Assembly: GCA_035771165.1 (NCBI GenBank)
Contig: JAWNZC010000344.1
Coordinates: forward strand, 1,132,501 to 1,196,500
Source: Paragorgia papillata
Taxonomy: Eukaryota > Cnidaria > Anthozoa > Scleralcyonacea > Coralliidae
DNA length: 64,000 nt
Direction of reading: 5' to 3'
Shown here: piece by piece, positions 17,654 through 29,206 of the stretch
Numbering within the stretch: position 1 is the stretch's first letter
Layout of the letters: the number at the start of each line of letters is the position of its first letter
Notes under the pieces: model-generated
The model's input: only the letters and a program-made list of their open reading frames with translations
Databases searched by the model: none
Told to the model about the DNA's origin: nothing
Made by a program: the position numbers and the translations under genes

Positions 17654-18060
17654 ATAGTTAAAGATGTTGTTCCTACAGCACAATAGTTTTTATTGACACA
17701 GGTTGATAAATAATTTTTAGACTTTTAAAAAAGGAGTTTTTACCTCTATTTTGGTTGATCTCAATTACTCAATAGCATTATGATACAACATTTATTTGAA
17801 TGTGTACCAATCGCGAACCGAACCACAACGTTTCCGAACTATTGCGATAATGTGCGGAAATTTTCGAACGTCAGATTATTATTATCTATATTCAAAGGTT
17901 ATTTAGTATAATCGAAAGCTGTTCTGCCTTTTAAAAAATTATTCTATAACTATGACTATCTAGTTGGATAAAATCAACGTATTTGACCATATTCACTTTT
18001 TGTTTTTTCCAGCTATTCAACACCTGCACAGAATATTCAGTTAGTTTTTTTACAGCAACT
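17652..18060. other. Short unique AT-rich spacer
   Basis: About 400 bp of AT-rich single-copy-looking sequence between the GACA satellite and the foldback cluster. I see no ORF, RNA gene or recognisable repeat in it. Confidence 0.6.
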
Positions 18061-18146
18061 ATCCGTGATATCCGTCCCTTTTCTTACATCAATTGTTTAT
18101 GCTACTAACTCACTTTCTAACCCTTTAAAATAAGGACGGATATCAC
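18061..18146. repeat. Foldback module copy 1 (partial)
   Basis: An imperfect inverted repeat. The left arm is CCGTGATATCCGTCC near 18063 and the right arm is GGACGGATATCAC at 18134-18146. The middle has the landmark GCTACTAACTCACTTTCTAA, shared with the later copies. The outer ends (the ATGCAAAT-containing tips) are missing on the left and replaced by satellite on the right. Confidence 0.85.
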
Positions 18147-20274
18147 AATACTAATACCGATACCGATACAGACACCAATACCAACACCAATACCAATCCA
18201 CTAATACACACCAAAACACACCAAAACACACCAATGTACACCAATATACACCGATATACACCGATACACACCAATATACACCGATATACACAAATGTAAA
18301 CCAATATACACCAATATACAGCAATATACACCAATATACACCAATATACACAATGTACACCAATAAACACCAATGTACACCAATGTACACCAATATACAC
18401 CAATATTCACCAATATACACCAATGTACACCAATGTACACAAATGTACATAAATATACACCAATATACACCAATGTACACCAATATACACCAATATACAC
18501 CAATATACACCAATATACACCAACGCACACCAATATACACCAATATACACCAATATACACCAATATACACTAATATACACAAATGTACACAAATGTACAC
18601 CAATATACACCAATATACAGCAATATACAGCAATATACACAAATGTACACCAATATACACCAATATACAGCAATATACAGCAATATACACAAATGTACAC
18701 CAATATACACCAATATACACCAATATACACAAATGTACACCAATATACACCAATATACACCAATATACACAAATGTACACCAATATACACCAATATACAC
18801 CAATATACACCAATATACACCAATATACACCAATATACACCAATGCACACCAATATACACCAATATACACAAATGTACACCAATATACACCAATATACAC
18901 CAATATACGCCAATATACACCAATATACACCAATGTACACAAATATACACCAATATACACCAATATACACCAATATACACCAATATACACAAATGTACAC
19001 CAATATACACCAATATACACCAATATACGCCAATATACACCAATATACACCAATGTACACAAATATACACCAATATACACCAATATACACCAATATACAC
19101 CAATATACACAAATGTACACCAATATACACCAATGCACGCAAATGTACACCAATATACACCAATATACACCAATATACACAAATGTACACCAATATACAC
19201 CAATATACACCAATATACACAAATGTACACCAATATACACCAATATACGCCAATATACACCAATATACACCAATATACAGAAATATACACCAATATACAC
19301 CAATATACACAAATGTACACCAATATACACCAATATACACAAATGTACACCAATATACACCAATATACACAAATGTACACCAATATACACAAATATACAC
19401 CAATATACGCCAATATACACCAATATACACCAATGTACACAAATATACACCAATATACACCAATATACACCAATATACACCAATGTACACCAATGTACAC
19501 AAATATACACCAATATACACCAATATACACCAATATACGCCAATATACACCAATATACACAAATGTACACAAATATACACCAATATACACCAATATACGC
19601 CAATATACACCAATATACACAAATGTACACAAATATACACCAATATACACCAATATACACCAATATACACAAATATACACCAATATACACCAATATACAC
19701 AATATACACCAATATACGCCAATATACACCAATATACACAAATGTACACAAATATACACCAATATACACCAATATACACAAATGTACACCAATATACACC
19801 AATATACACAAATGTACACCAATATACACCAATATACACCAATATACGCCAATATACACCAATATACACCAATGTACACAAATATACACCAATATACACC
19901 AATGTACACCAATATACACCAATGTACACAAATATACACCAATATACACCAATGTACACCAATATACACCAATATACACTAATATACACAAATGTACACA
20001 AATGTACACCAATATACACCAATATACACAAATGTACACCAATATACACCAATGCACGCAAATGTACACCAATATACACCAATATACACCAATATACGCA
20101 AATGTACACCAATATACACCAATATACACCAATATACACAAATGTACACCAATATACACCAATGCACACCAATATACACAAATATACACAAATGTACACA
20201 AATGTACACCAATATACACCAATATACACCAATATACACAAATGTACACCAATATACACCAATGTACACCAAAA
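18147..20274. repeat. 10-bp satellite array (CAATATACAC)n
   Basis: About 2.1 kb of a 10-bp unit, CAATATACAC, with variants AAATGTACAC, CAATGTACAC and CAATATACGC. The left 80 bp grade from ACTAAT-like and AATACC-like words into the regular unit. Because 10 is not a multiple of 3, three units make 10 codons and the array stays open in several frames on both strands. The long Tyr/Thr/His- or Val/Tyr/Cys-rich ORFs here are artefacts of the repeat. Confidence 0.97.
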
Positions 20275-20340
20275 ACCCTTTAAAAATAAGGACGGATAAG
20301 ACGGATATCACGGAGTTAGGCATGCAAATTAGTTTAAACT
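20275..20340. repeat. Foldback module copy 2 (right half only)
   Basis: This is the right half of the module: CCCTTTAAAAATAAGGACGG, then GGATATCACGGAGTTAGG, then the tip GCATGCAAATTAGTTT. The left half is absent where the 10-bp array meets it. Confidence 0.85.
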
Positions 20341-20356
20341 AATACTAATACTAATA

Positions 20357-20491
20357 ACTAATTTGCATACCTATCTCCGTGATATCCGTCCTCATTTTTA
20401 CATAACTTACATGCTACTAACTCACTTTCTAACGCTTTAAAAATAAGGACGGATTGGACGGATATCACGGAGTTAGGCATGCAAATTAGTT
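20357..20491. repeat. Foldback module copy 3
   Basis: A complete module of about 135 bp. The left tip AACTAATTTGCAT leads into CTCCGTGATATCCGTCC, and the right arm mirrors it to GCATGCAAATTAGTTT. The core carries GCTACTAACTCACTTTCTAA. It is separated from copy 2 by a short (ACTAAT)n run. Confidence 0.88.
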
Positions 20492-20724
<233 letters not shown>

Positions 20725-20862
20725 AAACTAATTTGCATGCCTAACTCCGTGATATCCGTCCAAACCGTCCTTATTTTTAAACGGTTGGAAAGTGAGTCAG
20801 TAGCATGGCAAGTTATGTAAAAATGAGGACGGATAACACGGAGATAGGTATGCAAATTAGTT
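20725..20862. repeat. Foldback module copy 4
   Basis: A complete module in the orientation opposite to copy 3. It runs from AAACTAATTTGCATGCC to GGTATGCAAATTAGTT, with the internal landmark AAAGTGAGTCAGTAGCATG. A short (ATTAGT)n run follows. Confidence 0.88.
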
Positions 20863-20881
20863 ATTAGTATTAGTATTAGTT

Positions 20882-21019
20882 TAAACTAATTTGCATGCCT
20901 AACTCCGTGATATCCGTCCAATCCGTCCTTATTTTTAAAGGGTTAGAAAGTGAGTTAGTAGCATGTAAGTTATGTAAAAATGAGGACGGATATCACGGAG
21001 ATAGGTATGCAAATTAGTT
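20882..21019. repeat. Foldback module copy 5
   Basis: A complete module nearly identical to copy 4 and in the same orientation. The left arm CTAACTCCGTGATATCCGTC pairs with GGACGGATATCACGGAGATA on the right. (ATTAGT)n lies on both sides. Confidence 0.9.
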
Positions 21020-21037
21020 ATTAGTATTAGTATTAGT

Positions 21038-21175
21038 TTAAACTAATTTGCATGCCTAACTCCGTGATATCCGTCTAATCCGTCCTTATTTTTCAATGGT
21101 TAAAAAGTGAATTAGTAGCATAAACAACTAATGGAAAAATAAGGGCGGATATCACGGATATCGGCATGCAGTTTA
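21038..21175. repeat. Foldback module copy 6 (diverged right end)
   Basis: The left half matches copies 4 and 5. The right half is diverged, reading GGGCGGATATCACGGATATC and then GGCATGCAGTTTAGTG, where it passes directly into the 11-bp satellite. Confidence 0.85.
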
Positions 21176-22780
21176 GTGTATTAGTGTAGTTTTAGTGTAG
21201 TTAGTGTAGTTTTAGTGTAGTTTTAGTGTAGTTTTAGTGTAATTTTAGTGTAGTTTTAGTGTAGTTTTAGTGTAGTTAGTTTATTTAGTGTAGTTTTAGT
21301 GTAGTTAGTGTAGTTTTAGTGTAGTTTTAGTGTAGTTAGTGTAGTTAGTGTAGTTTTAGTGTAGTTAGTTTATTTAGTGTAGTTAGTGTAGTTTTAGTGT
21401 AGTTAGTGTAGTTTTAGTGTACTTAGTGTAGTTAGTGTAATTTTACTGTAGTTTTAGTGTAGTTTTAGTGTAGTTAGTGTAGTTAGTGTAATTTTAGTGT
21501 AGTTTTAGTGTAGTTTTAGTGTAGTTTTAGTGTAGTTTTAGTGTAGTTTTAGTGTAGTTTTAGTGTAGTTTTAGTGTAGTTTTAGTGTAGTTTTAGTGTA
21601 GTTTTAGTGTAGTTAGTGTAGTTAGTGTAATTTTAGTGTAGTTTTAGTGTAGTTTTAGTGTAGTTAGTGTAGTTTGTGTAATTTTAGTGTAGTTTTAGTG
21701 TAGTTAGTGTAGTTAGTGTAATTTTAGTGTAGTTTTAGTGTAGTTTTAGTGTAGTTTTAGTGTAGTTAGTGTAGTTAGTGTAATTTTAGTGTAGTTTTAG
21801 TGTAGTTTTAGTGTAGTTTTAGTGTAGTTTTAGTGTAGTTTTAGTGTAGTTTTAGTGTAGTTTTAGTGTAGTTTTAGTGTAGTTTTAGTGTAGTTTTAGT
21901 GTAGTTTTAGTGTAGTTAGTGTAGTTAGTGTAATTTTAGTGTAGTTTTAGTGTAGTTTTAGTGTAGTTTTAGTGTAGTTTTAGTGTAGTTAGTGTAGTTA
22001 GTGTAATTTTAGTGTAGTTTTAGTGTAGTTTTAGTGTAGTTTTAGTGTAGTTTTAGTGTAGTTAGTGTAGTTAGTGTAATTTTAGTGTAGTTTTAGTGTA
22101 GTTTTAGTGTAGTTTTAGTGTAGTTAGTGTAGTTTGTGTAATTTTAGTGTAGTTTTAGTGTAGTTAGTGTAGTTAGTGTAATTTTAGTGTAGTTTTAGTG
22201 TAGTTTTAGTGTAGTTTTAGTGTAGTTAGTGTAGTTAGTGTAATTTTAGTGTAGTTTTAGTGTAGTTTTAGTGTAGTTTTAGTGTAGTTTTAGTGTAGTT
22301 TTAGTGTAGTTTTAGTGTAGTTTTAGTGTAGTTTTAGTGTAGTTTTAGTGTAGTTTTAGTGTAGTTAGTGTAGTTAGTGTAATTTTAGTGTAGTTTTAGT
22401 GTAGTTTTAGTGTAGTTAGTGTAGTTTGTGTAATTTTAGTGTAGTTTTAGTGTAGTTTTAGTGTAGTTTTAGTGTAGTTTTAGTGTAGTTTTAGTGTAGT
22501 TTTAGTGTAGTTTTAGTGTAGTTTTAGTGTAGTTTTAGTGTAGTTAGTGTAGTTAGTGTAATTTTAGTGTAGTTTTAGTGTAGTTTTAGTGTAGTTTGTG
22601 TAATTTTAGTGTAGTTTTAGTGTAGTTTTAGTGTAGTTAGTGTAGTTAGTGTAGTTTTAGTGTAGTTTTAGTGTAGTTTTAGTGTAGTTAGTGTAGTTAG
22701 TGTAGTTAGTGTAGTTTTAGTGTAGTTTTAGTGTAGTTAGTGTAGTTTTAGTGTAGTTAGTGTATTAGTGTATAGGTGTA
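21171..22780. repeat. 11/9-bp satellite array (GTGTAGTTTTA)n
   Basis: About 1.6 kb of an 11-bp unit, GTGTAGTTTTA, interspersed with a 9-bp variant, GTGTAGTTA, and an 11-bp variant, GTGTAATTTTA. The order of variants repeats: two 9-bp units, one GTGTAATTTTA, then several standard units. This is a higher-order repeat. The first units grow out of the GTTTAGTGTATTAGTGTAG end of foldback module 6. Confidence 0.96.
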
Positions 22781-22896
22781 TTGGGCTATTGATGTAAAAC
22801 TTTGCAGTCAAATTTTCCTCGGCGAATTCGAGGATGTGTGCAAGTAAAAAACACAGGCACAATCTATAATTATCTATTCGGTTTGGGGTTCGATCG

Positions 22897-23300
22897 ACTC
22901 TGTTTCACTTATGGAAATGTTTTACGGATTTTCATAAATGTTTTACTGGAAGAACAAGCAATATTATGAATATTTTTGTTTACTGTAGTTGTCTCCCAAG
23001 TGATTATATAGTTGTTTTAGTTCATTGTCATGGTTATACTGATTTCTGTTGTCCGAGTTTACATAATTATGTTCTTTAACATAATTATGTAAACTCGGAC
23101 AACAGAAATCGTTATAACCGTGACAACATAATTATGTAAACTCGGACAACAGAAATCATTATAACCGTGACAATGAACTAAAACAACTATATATATAATC
23201 ACTTGGGAGACAACTAAACAAAAATATTCATAATATTGCTTGTTCTTCCAGTCAAACATTTATGAAACTCCGTAAAAAATTTCCATAAGTGAAACAGAGT
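22897..23300. repeat. Long inverted repeat (hairpin) before the SF3 helicase gene
   Basis: The left arm, 22897-23071, begins ACTCTGTTTCACTTATGG. It is mirrored by the right arm, 23080-23300, which ends CCATAAGTGAAACAGAGT. The loop is only about 8 bp (23072-23079). The right arm is longer because a 47-bp stretch next to the loop is tandemly duplicated (23080-23126 and 23127-23173). Scattered mismatches and small indels show that the arms are old but still pair over almost their full length. The hairpin ends about 105 bp before the helicase start codon. It could be a replication origin, a fused pair of element termini, or an unrelated foldback. Confidence 0.9.
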
Positions 23301-23359
23301 GAATAATAGGTGTTTAAAACCTCGAGGTTTCAAAATACGAATAATTAACGCCCGAAAAG

Positions 23360-23367
23360 TATAAAAG
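23360..23367 (+). promoter_or_regulatory. TATA box of the SF3 helicase gene
   Basis: TATAAAAG lies 39 bp before the ATG at 23406. That predicts a transcript start near 23390 and a leader of about 15 nt. A perfect 14-bp palindrome, AAACCTCGAGGTTT (23317-23330), sits just upstream and is a possible operator-like site. Confidence 0.55.
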
Positions 23368-23405
23368 AACATGAACTTCGAAAGGGAACAGCCTTGAATT
23401 GGAAC

Positions 23406-26336
23406 ATGTCGGTACAAAGAAGATGGAACTACGCTTCGGAGCCAGCAAGGCAGCTCAATAGTATTGCCATTAAAAACTCTGCGCGATGTTATATAGCGCC
23501 GATCGTACAGCGTGGTTTAGCTGTATTTACAGTGAAATGTGTATGGAGAGTTGCTGGTGGTCAAGATGGTTTATATAAGGCATGGGATATGATATCTGAG
23601 AAACGAAACGAATGCGACAAGAGCGTTGCCGACATACCAAACGTGGTATTCTTCTTTTCAGCAATCTCTGTTTTCGACGACAAAAATAAAAAGTCAGCAA
23701 GTGAAGACAACGAGGAAACAGTTGAGTCAGAGCAGTCTTTGTTGTCGGAAACGAATTCGTCGCAGAGTAGAACTACATACGAATCGGCCGTTCGGAAGAA
23801 GCGATATCCAGCAATAAGTTATTGGATTGCAGTTACATCGAAAAGTGGAGCACCGGTGCGAGACCTTTCGCTGAGAAAGGCGCTACTGAAATGCAACGTG
23901 GAGATCGACGCAAAAACGGTATCGTGTAGAAGAGGCAGTGAAGAAAAATGCATTCGAGCTCTGTTCACAGTACTAAAAGATCATAGTTCTTCCTACATGC
24001 AGGAACTTGTCAACGAGTCGTGCCAAAGATGCTTCGAGCAAACCTACGTGGACGTGACAGACGACGAACCAACCACAAGTCAAGTATCTGAGATTGTAAC
24101 TGTAGAAAAAGTTGTAAGATTCACAATGGTGTCAAAAGCGTCGAAGCAGATCGAAACGGCGTTAAAAAGTCTTCGACGGTCTGGTCTCGAGCTCGATATA
24201 GTTGGCATGCCTGCTGAAATTGTCGCGGAAGAAGAAGCCTGTCTAACAAGCGAAATAACTACCGATCCATGTGTCATACTTATTCACGACATCGAGAAAA
24301 TCATGAAAAAGTTGAATTTTGCCCTTTACAAGGGAGAGGTTTTCAGATTGATTCCCGGAGCTAAATTCACTAACCAATTGAAATGTGACGTTGAGAAGTT
24401 TATCGGTACACTCGAAGGCAACGCGGTATTAAAAGCCAAAATTATCAAGTACGGGAAGCGTGTCGTCAACAAACTCAGTAATCGGGACAGTCAAGCCATA
24501 CGACAAATCAGAGTGGATTATAACCTAATCGAAATAAGCGACGGTCGCTGTTTGTCCCTCAAAGACAGAGAGATTACAAGCAACGCAATACCAGAAGCGG
24601 AAATCAGAATGATAACCCCACGAGCCTTCTCCGCCTACGACGGTACCATGCAGAATTGTGAAGCAAAGTTCTTTCAAGAGGTGCTGGAGAACAGTCTTTC
24701 GTCTGAAGAGATCATGTCATTCTGTGAAGATTTCCTTCGCCTTCTACACCACAGAGGAAAGACGCACAAGGAGAAAGTGCCATTTCTTATTGGAGAACCC
24801 AACAGCGGTAAGACGAGTTTGTTCAGTCCAATTCAAGGTATTGTCCACCCAAAACGCATAGCAAAGATAACCAAGCAGCGCGAATTCAACAAAGCGATGA
24901 TCAACGATGATTGCGAAGTTATATTTCTAGACGAAGCTCACGTGAAAATGATGGATCTTGACGACTGGAAGATTCTAGCGCAAGGCGGTTGGACTGCTCA
25001 CGACGCAAAGTTCAAGACATGCCAAGGATTTGTCAACAAATGCCCAATGCTTATCGCATCGCAAACCGACATGGATTTTGGTAGTACAGTGGACAACGAC
25101 GCTATGGATACCCGATTGCGCAGATACAAGTTCAAAAAACTGCCTTCTCCAGTGCCTGAAGCTTTTACTTGGCTGAAAAAACATCCCGTAGAGTGCATCA
25201 TCTGGGCAATGAACAACGCAGGTCATGTTCAACACGAAAATGGTATGGATGAAGATGATGCGAATGAAAAACTGACATCTGCCGAGGAACACGAGTTGTT
25301 CGAATTGAATGTAAGATTGATTGTCGAAAGCGACGACGCCGATAGTGAATACGAAGAAGCCTTCGAAGATGACGCAGCTGGACCAAGTCAAGAGGCGACG
25401 AGTGACTCGATTGGATCGTTGTCTCAAGCCTCCTCGCAGCGAGCAGTGGTTGATGTGGAAACACGAGTACAAGAAGAATTGGAAAAGTGTCACGAGACGT
25501 CGTTGAGATTCAAGCATTTGAGCGGAATAAAAAATAAGCTCTTGCGAGAAAACCAAAAACGCCTACGCGAATACAAGGAACGGATGGTGAAGCAAAATCT
25601 GTTAACAGCTGAAGAATGCGAACAGTTCGACGACCAAGAAACTATCCCGGAAACCCTAAAGAAGAAAATTCACGAGAGACGGTGGAAGATCATCCGAGAA
25701 GATAATGCAAAGAGGAAGCAAAATATTGAAGAAGAAATGGAAGCAGCATTTGCCAACCCTTGGCTGCACAAAACGGAGCGTGACCTCATCGAAAACCAAG
25801 AGAAATTTGAGAAAACCGATCCAGCATTGTACAAGTCCCTTTGGGAGATTGCCGTACACAAGCTGTGGTTATATCATTCTTCCAAAAAGTACGATGTCAA
25901 AAGCAAAGTGGCTATCGCAAAACGCGCAAACATGCTGAAGGACTTTGGTTACAACGCAAGTGTCACGGATCTTTGGTCGGTCCCGCTACTTTTCGACAGT
26001 TCCACTTCAAGCCACCCGCATTCCGAGAGCGAGCCCGAGGACGGCTTAAGCGGTTTGACTCAACCAGATCCGCCCCGAAAATCGTCGCAGCAACGTGTGT
26101 CGCAGCAACGTATGCCGCCACCAGCCTTCAATAAAAATAAAACGCATAGCCAGTCTTTGAATCCTATCACAAAAGACATTCTCAGTCAACCAACACTGGT
26201 CCGAACTTGGAAAACTGCTAATGACGACGACAACCGAGACCGCTTATTCACACGAAGTCAACCTGTTCCTAAGCGAAAGAAATTGTGCAAAACCATTAAC
26301 CAAAGTAAAATCGAGGATTTTTTTCATCCAAAATAA
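23406..26336 (+). CDS. SF3-type helicase (mobile-element replication protein) with C-terminal PIP box
   Basis: A single uninterrupted 976-codon ORF. I start it at the ATG at 23406; the upstream in-frame codon is TTG. The centre carries superfamily-3 helicase motifs: Walker A GEPNSGKT at 463-470, Walker B CEVIFLDE at 503-510, motif C CPMLIASQTD at 546-555, and arginines in DTRLRRYKF at 568-576, as in the papillomavirus E1 and parvovirus NS1 class. The N-terminal 400 residues are unfamiliar and may hold an origin-binding domain. After the helicase come an acidic stretch, a long charged probable coiled coil and a Ser/Gln/Pro-rich tail. The last residues, QSKIEDFF (966-973), match the PCNA-interacting box QxxIxxFF. 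By family, SF3 proteins are hexameric DNA helicases of viruses and mobile elements. I infer a self-replicating element that recruits host PCNA. It converges on the recombinase gene at 26543-28379. Confidence 0.82.
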   Translation: MSVQRRWNYASEPARQLNSIAIKNSARCYIAPIVQRGLAVFTVKCVWRVAGGQDGLYKAWDMISEKRNECDKSVADIPNVVFFFSAISVFDDKNKKSASEDNEETVESEQSLLSETNSSQSRTTYESAVRKKRYPAISYWIAVTSKSGAPVRDLSLRKALLKCNVEIDAKTVSCRRGSEEKCIRALFTVLKDHSSSYMQELVNESCQRCFEQTYVDVTDDEPTTSQVSEIVTVEKVVRFTMVSKASKQIETALKSLRRSGLELDIVGMPAEIVAEEEACLTSEITTDPCVILIHDIEKIMKKLNFALYKGEVFRLIPGAKFTNQLKCDVEKFIGTLEGNAVLKAKIIKYGKRVVNKLSNRDSQAIRQIRVDYNLIEISDGRCLSLKDREITSNAIPEAEIRMITPRAFSAYDGTMQNCEAKFFQEVLENSLSSEEIMSFCEDFLRLLHHRGKTHKEKVPFLIGEPNSGKTSLFSPIQGIVHPKRIAKITKQREFNKAMINDDCEVIFLDEAHVKMMDLDDWKILAQGGWTAHDAKFKTCQGFVNKCPMLIASQTDMDFGSTVDNDAMDTRLRRYKFKKLPSPVPEAFTWLKKHPVECIIWAMNNAGHVQHENGMDEDDANEKLTSAEEHELFELNVRLIVESDDADSEYEEAFEDDAAGPSQEATSDSIGSLSQASSQRAVVDVETRVQEELEKCHETSLRFKHLSGIKNKLLRENQKRLREYKERMVKQNLLTAEECEQFDDQETIPETLKKKIHERRWKIIREDNAKRKQNIEEEMEAAFANPWLHKTERDLIENQEKFEKTDPALYKSLWEIAVHKLWLYHSSKKYDVKSKVAIAKRANMLKDFGYNASVTDLWSVPLLFDSSTSSHPHSESEPEDGLSGLTQPDPPRKSSQQRVSQQRMPPPAFNKNKTHSQSLNPITKDILSQPTLVRTWKTANDDDNRDRLFTRSQPVPKRKKLCKTINQSKIEDFFHPK

Positions 26337-26396
26337 CTGAAAAGAAAAACATGCTATTACTTATAAATTTGTTTTTCTCTTCTTTTTTTTTTGCGC

Positions 26397-26460
<64 letters not shown>
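26397..26460. repeat. (TG)n microsatellite between the convergent genes
   Basis: About 60 bp of TG dinucleotide, edged by GCGC, in the roughly 200-bp gap between the two stop codons. Confidence 0.97.
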
Positions 26461-26462
<2 letters not shown>

Positions 26463-26542
26463 ACGTAAAATGTGTACAGATGGTAATTAAAGTAACTCAC
26501 AAAAAGCAGTTGTCGTGTAATAACTTTTAATAATAATAACAT

Positions 26543-28379
26543 TCATTTGTTTAATCCCGCAGTTGTTTTGCTAAATGATTTTGACAAGGCTCGCTTTTGT
26601 AGAGAATCGGCAGTTCGTCCTTCCGGAAACGAAATCTCGGAATCTCGTAAAATTGCTGTCCACTGGCCAAACCCATGTTTGTCGATGCCTCGCTTTAGAG
26701 CGCAATCTTCTTGCGCGGTAAACCGCAAACGTTTTGGTCTTTCGTTATTCGGTGTAGAGACGAAACTGCAGGTTTCCGAAGGTGTGGCGAACAGCTGAGA
26801 TGGACTTCGTCCGATTGTGGGAAATTGTATTTCCGTCGGTTTCTCTTCCTGTGATGATTCGGACGATGTGAAAAGTGATTTGTTGTATTCCTTACGACTT
26901 TTCTGCGACGTTTCGACCTCCGATTCCGATTGAGATAGTTCTAACGTTTTACGCAGTTCTTTCTCGACTCCACTTCTTTTGTTTTGTTCTAATTTCTGAA
27001 GACTATCCCGCGCTTTAGTCGCCACTTCGCGTGAACGTTTCTTTTTGTAGTAGATCTGCGCAACACTCGAACTGTGCTTTTGGTCTTCCGACACCGCTTG
27101 CCGCTCCTGATGTGACAGCGATTTGTCACTTTCCGTCTCGATGATCTGCCGAAGTCTAGTCGGATGAATGTATTTGCCGATTGCGTCGTAGACCAATTTC
27201 GACATCATGTCGGACAGCTTGTCGTACTGCATGCCGTTGCGAGTAACCAGCAGGTAGTCGCACTTGGGTTTCAAAACGTGGTCGGATGTATTTGACAAAA
27301 TCGTCGATGATTCGAAGACCAGTACGATCCAAAATAAGCGAATCGAAGCCATACTTTGCCGCGGTTTTGAATTGACGCTGGTCAATAAAGCCACCGTTCT
27401 GTCTCGCAGTCTCGATCATTTCTAGCGTCAAGTACTGGTATGTCATCGGCCGTGACCCTTTCACGTTGATGAACAAGAAATTGGCGATAAACTTGTTGGC
27501 AAACGATAGATCGTAAGGGCTGACCGATGACGCTAAGTCGCCGTTCGTTTTGCATCGTTCGAGAATTCCCTTATATCTTGGCAGATGGTACGGTATGACC
27601 TCCAGCATTTCTTCCATAGTGGCCCAGTTCCCTTTGGCTTCTAATGTATCGATATCCATGTCTTTGGTCCATTGCACCTTCATCATTTTACCGATGCACT
27701 TTTTGGCTCGTTTCAAATAAATTTCCGTCACACTGACATTTTCCAGAACTTTGCGACAAGGTAATTTTATTCTTCGATAATCGATTAAATCGGCAATAGC
27801 ATTCAAGTACGCCATTTGGCCAGAATAACTCAACTTCCATTTTTCTTCCATTGTCGTTATAAATTTGCATAGGATTGTTGGCGAACCCAGGCAAAAGTCT
27901 ATGATATCGTCCGTCAACATCGCATCTTCATCTTCATAGGATATCTTTAAGAACTTCAGACATCTCTTGGCGGTTTGATTAGCTTGTGTCATACTTTTTC
28001 CACCACCTGCAGCGCTGTTTAACCACGATGCAAATTCGCTACCTGCTGGGCTGGACATGGAGTAAGATGGGATATTCGATGTGTCGAAGCTGCGTCTTCC
28101 TTTCTCTGGTTTTTGTGCCAGATTTGCCGGTTTGCTCTGCAACTGATGGTGCCCCGACGTGGCGGTTGTCGATGGTTTTTCGTCAAAGTAATAGAACCAT
28201 GGGTGTATTGAATGCATGTGCTTTCTCAGTCCTCGTTTTGTCCCAAATCCTTCGTGCTCACAACTCCCGACTGGACATTTGTACAGAGAGTTCTCGCTTG
28301 GTCGAAGGTGTAATCTCTTCGGACGTTCTCGTGCTCCAGCAATCTTGGACCAGTCGATCGGAATTCTGCCACCTTGCAT
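26543..28379 (-). CDS. Tyrosine recombinase with C2H2 finger and SANT/Myb domain, split by one frameshift
   Basis: Two overlapping minus-strand reading frames make one protein. Frame A (28379 down to about 27270) has a C2H2 finger with C35, C40, H54 and H59, an alpha-helical DNA-binding region, and the first catalytic arginine, R310 in GSRPMTYQYL. Frame B (about 27270 down to 26543) has the HxxR box HPTR (H codon 27164-27166), a downstream QKHSS histidine and the YY tyrosine candidate, then a charged linker and a SANT/Myb-like domain with QWTAIL near the C-terminus. The frames meet at 27264-27277, where continuity needs a +1 shift in a run-rich TTTTGAAACCC context. By family these enzymes integrate or excise DNA through a tyrosine-linked intermediate. 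The break may be a real mutation, an assembly indel or, less likely, programmed frameshifting. GGCTTATAAGG just upstream of the ATG is a weak TATA candidate. Confidence 0.75.
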
Positions 28380-29141
<762 letters not shown>

Positions 29142-29206
29142 GATATTTTTATTTAAAGTCGGAATTTCTTCAGTTGATAAACTGCTTTACAAAAGTTAAA
29201 AATTAA

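Noticed and set aside
18147..20274. Possible CRISPR-like array
   Set aside because: Units are contiguous with no spacers, and the genome is eukaryotic.
18143..20342. Long ORFs (up to 703 residues) rich in Val/Tyr/Cys or Tyr/Thr/His on both strands
   Set aside because: They are the 10-bp satellite read in different frames. All frames look alike and no non-repeat domain is attached.
23394..23405. Upstream TTG start for the helicase ORF
   Set aside because: The ATG at 23406 fits the TATA box spacing, and TTG initiation is not expected in animals.
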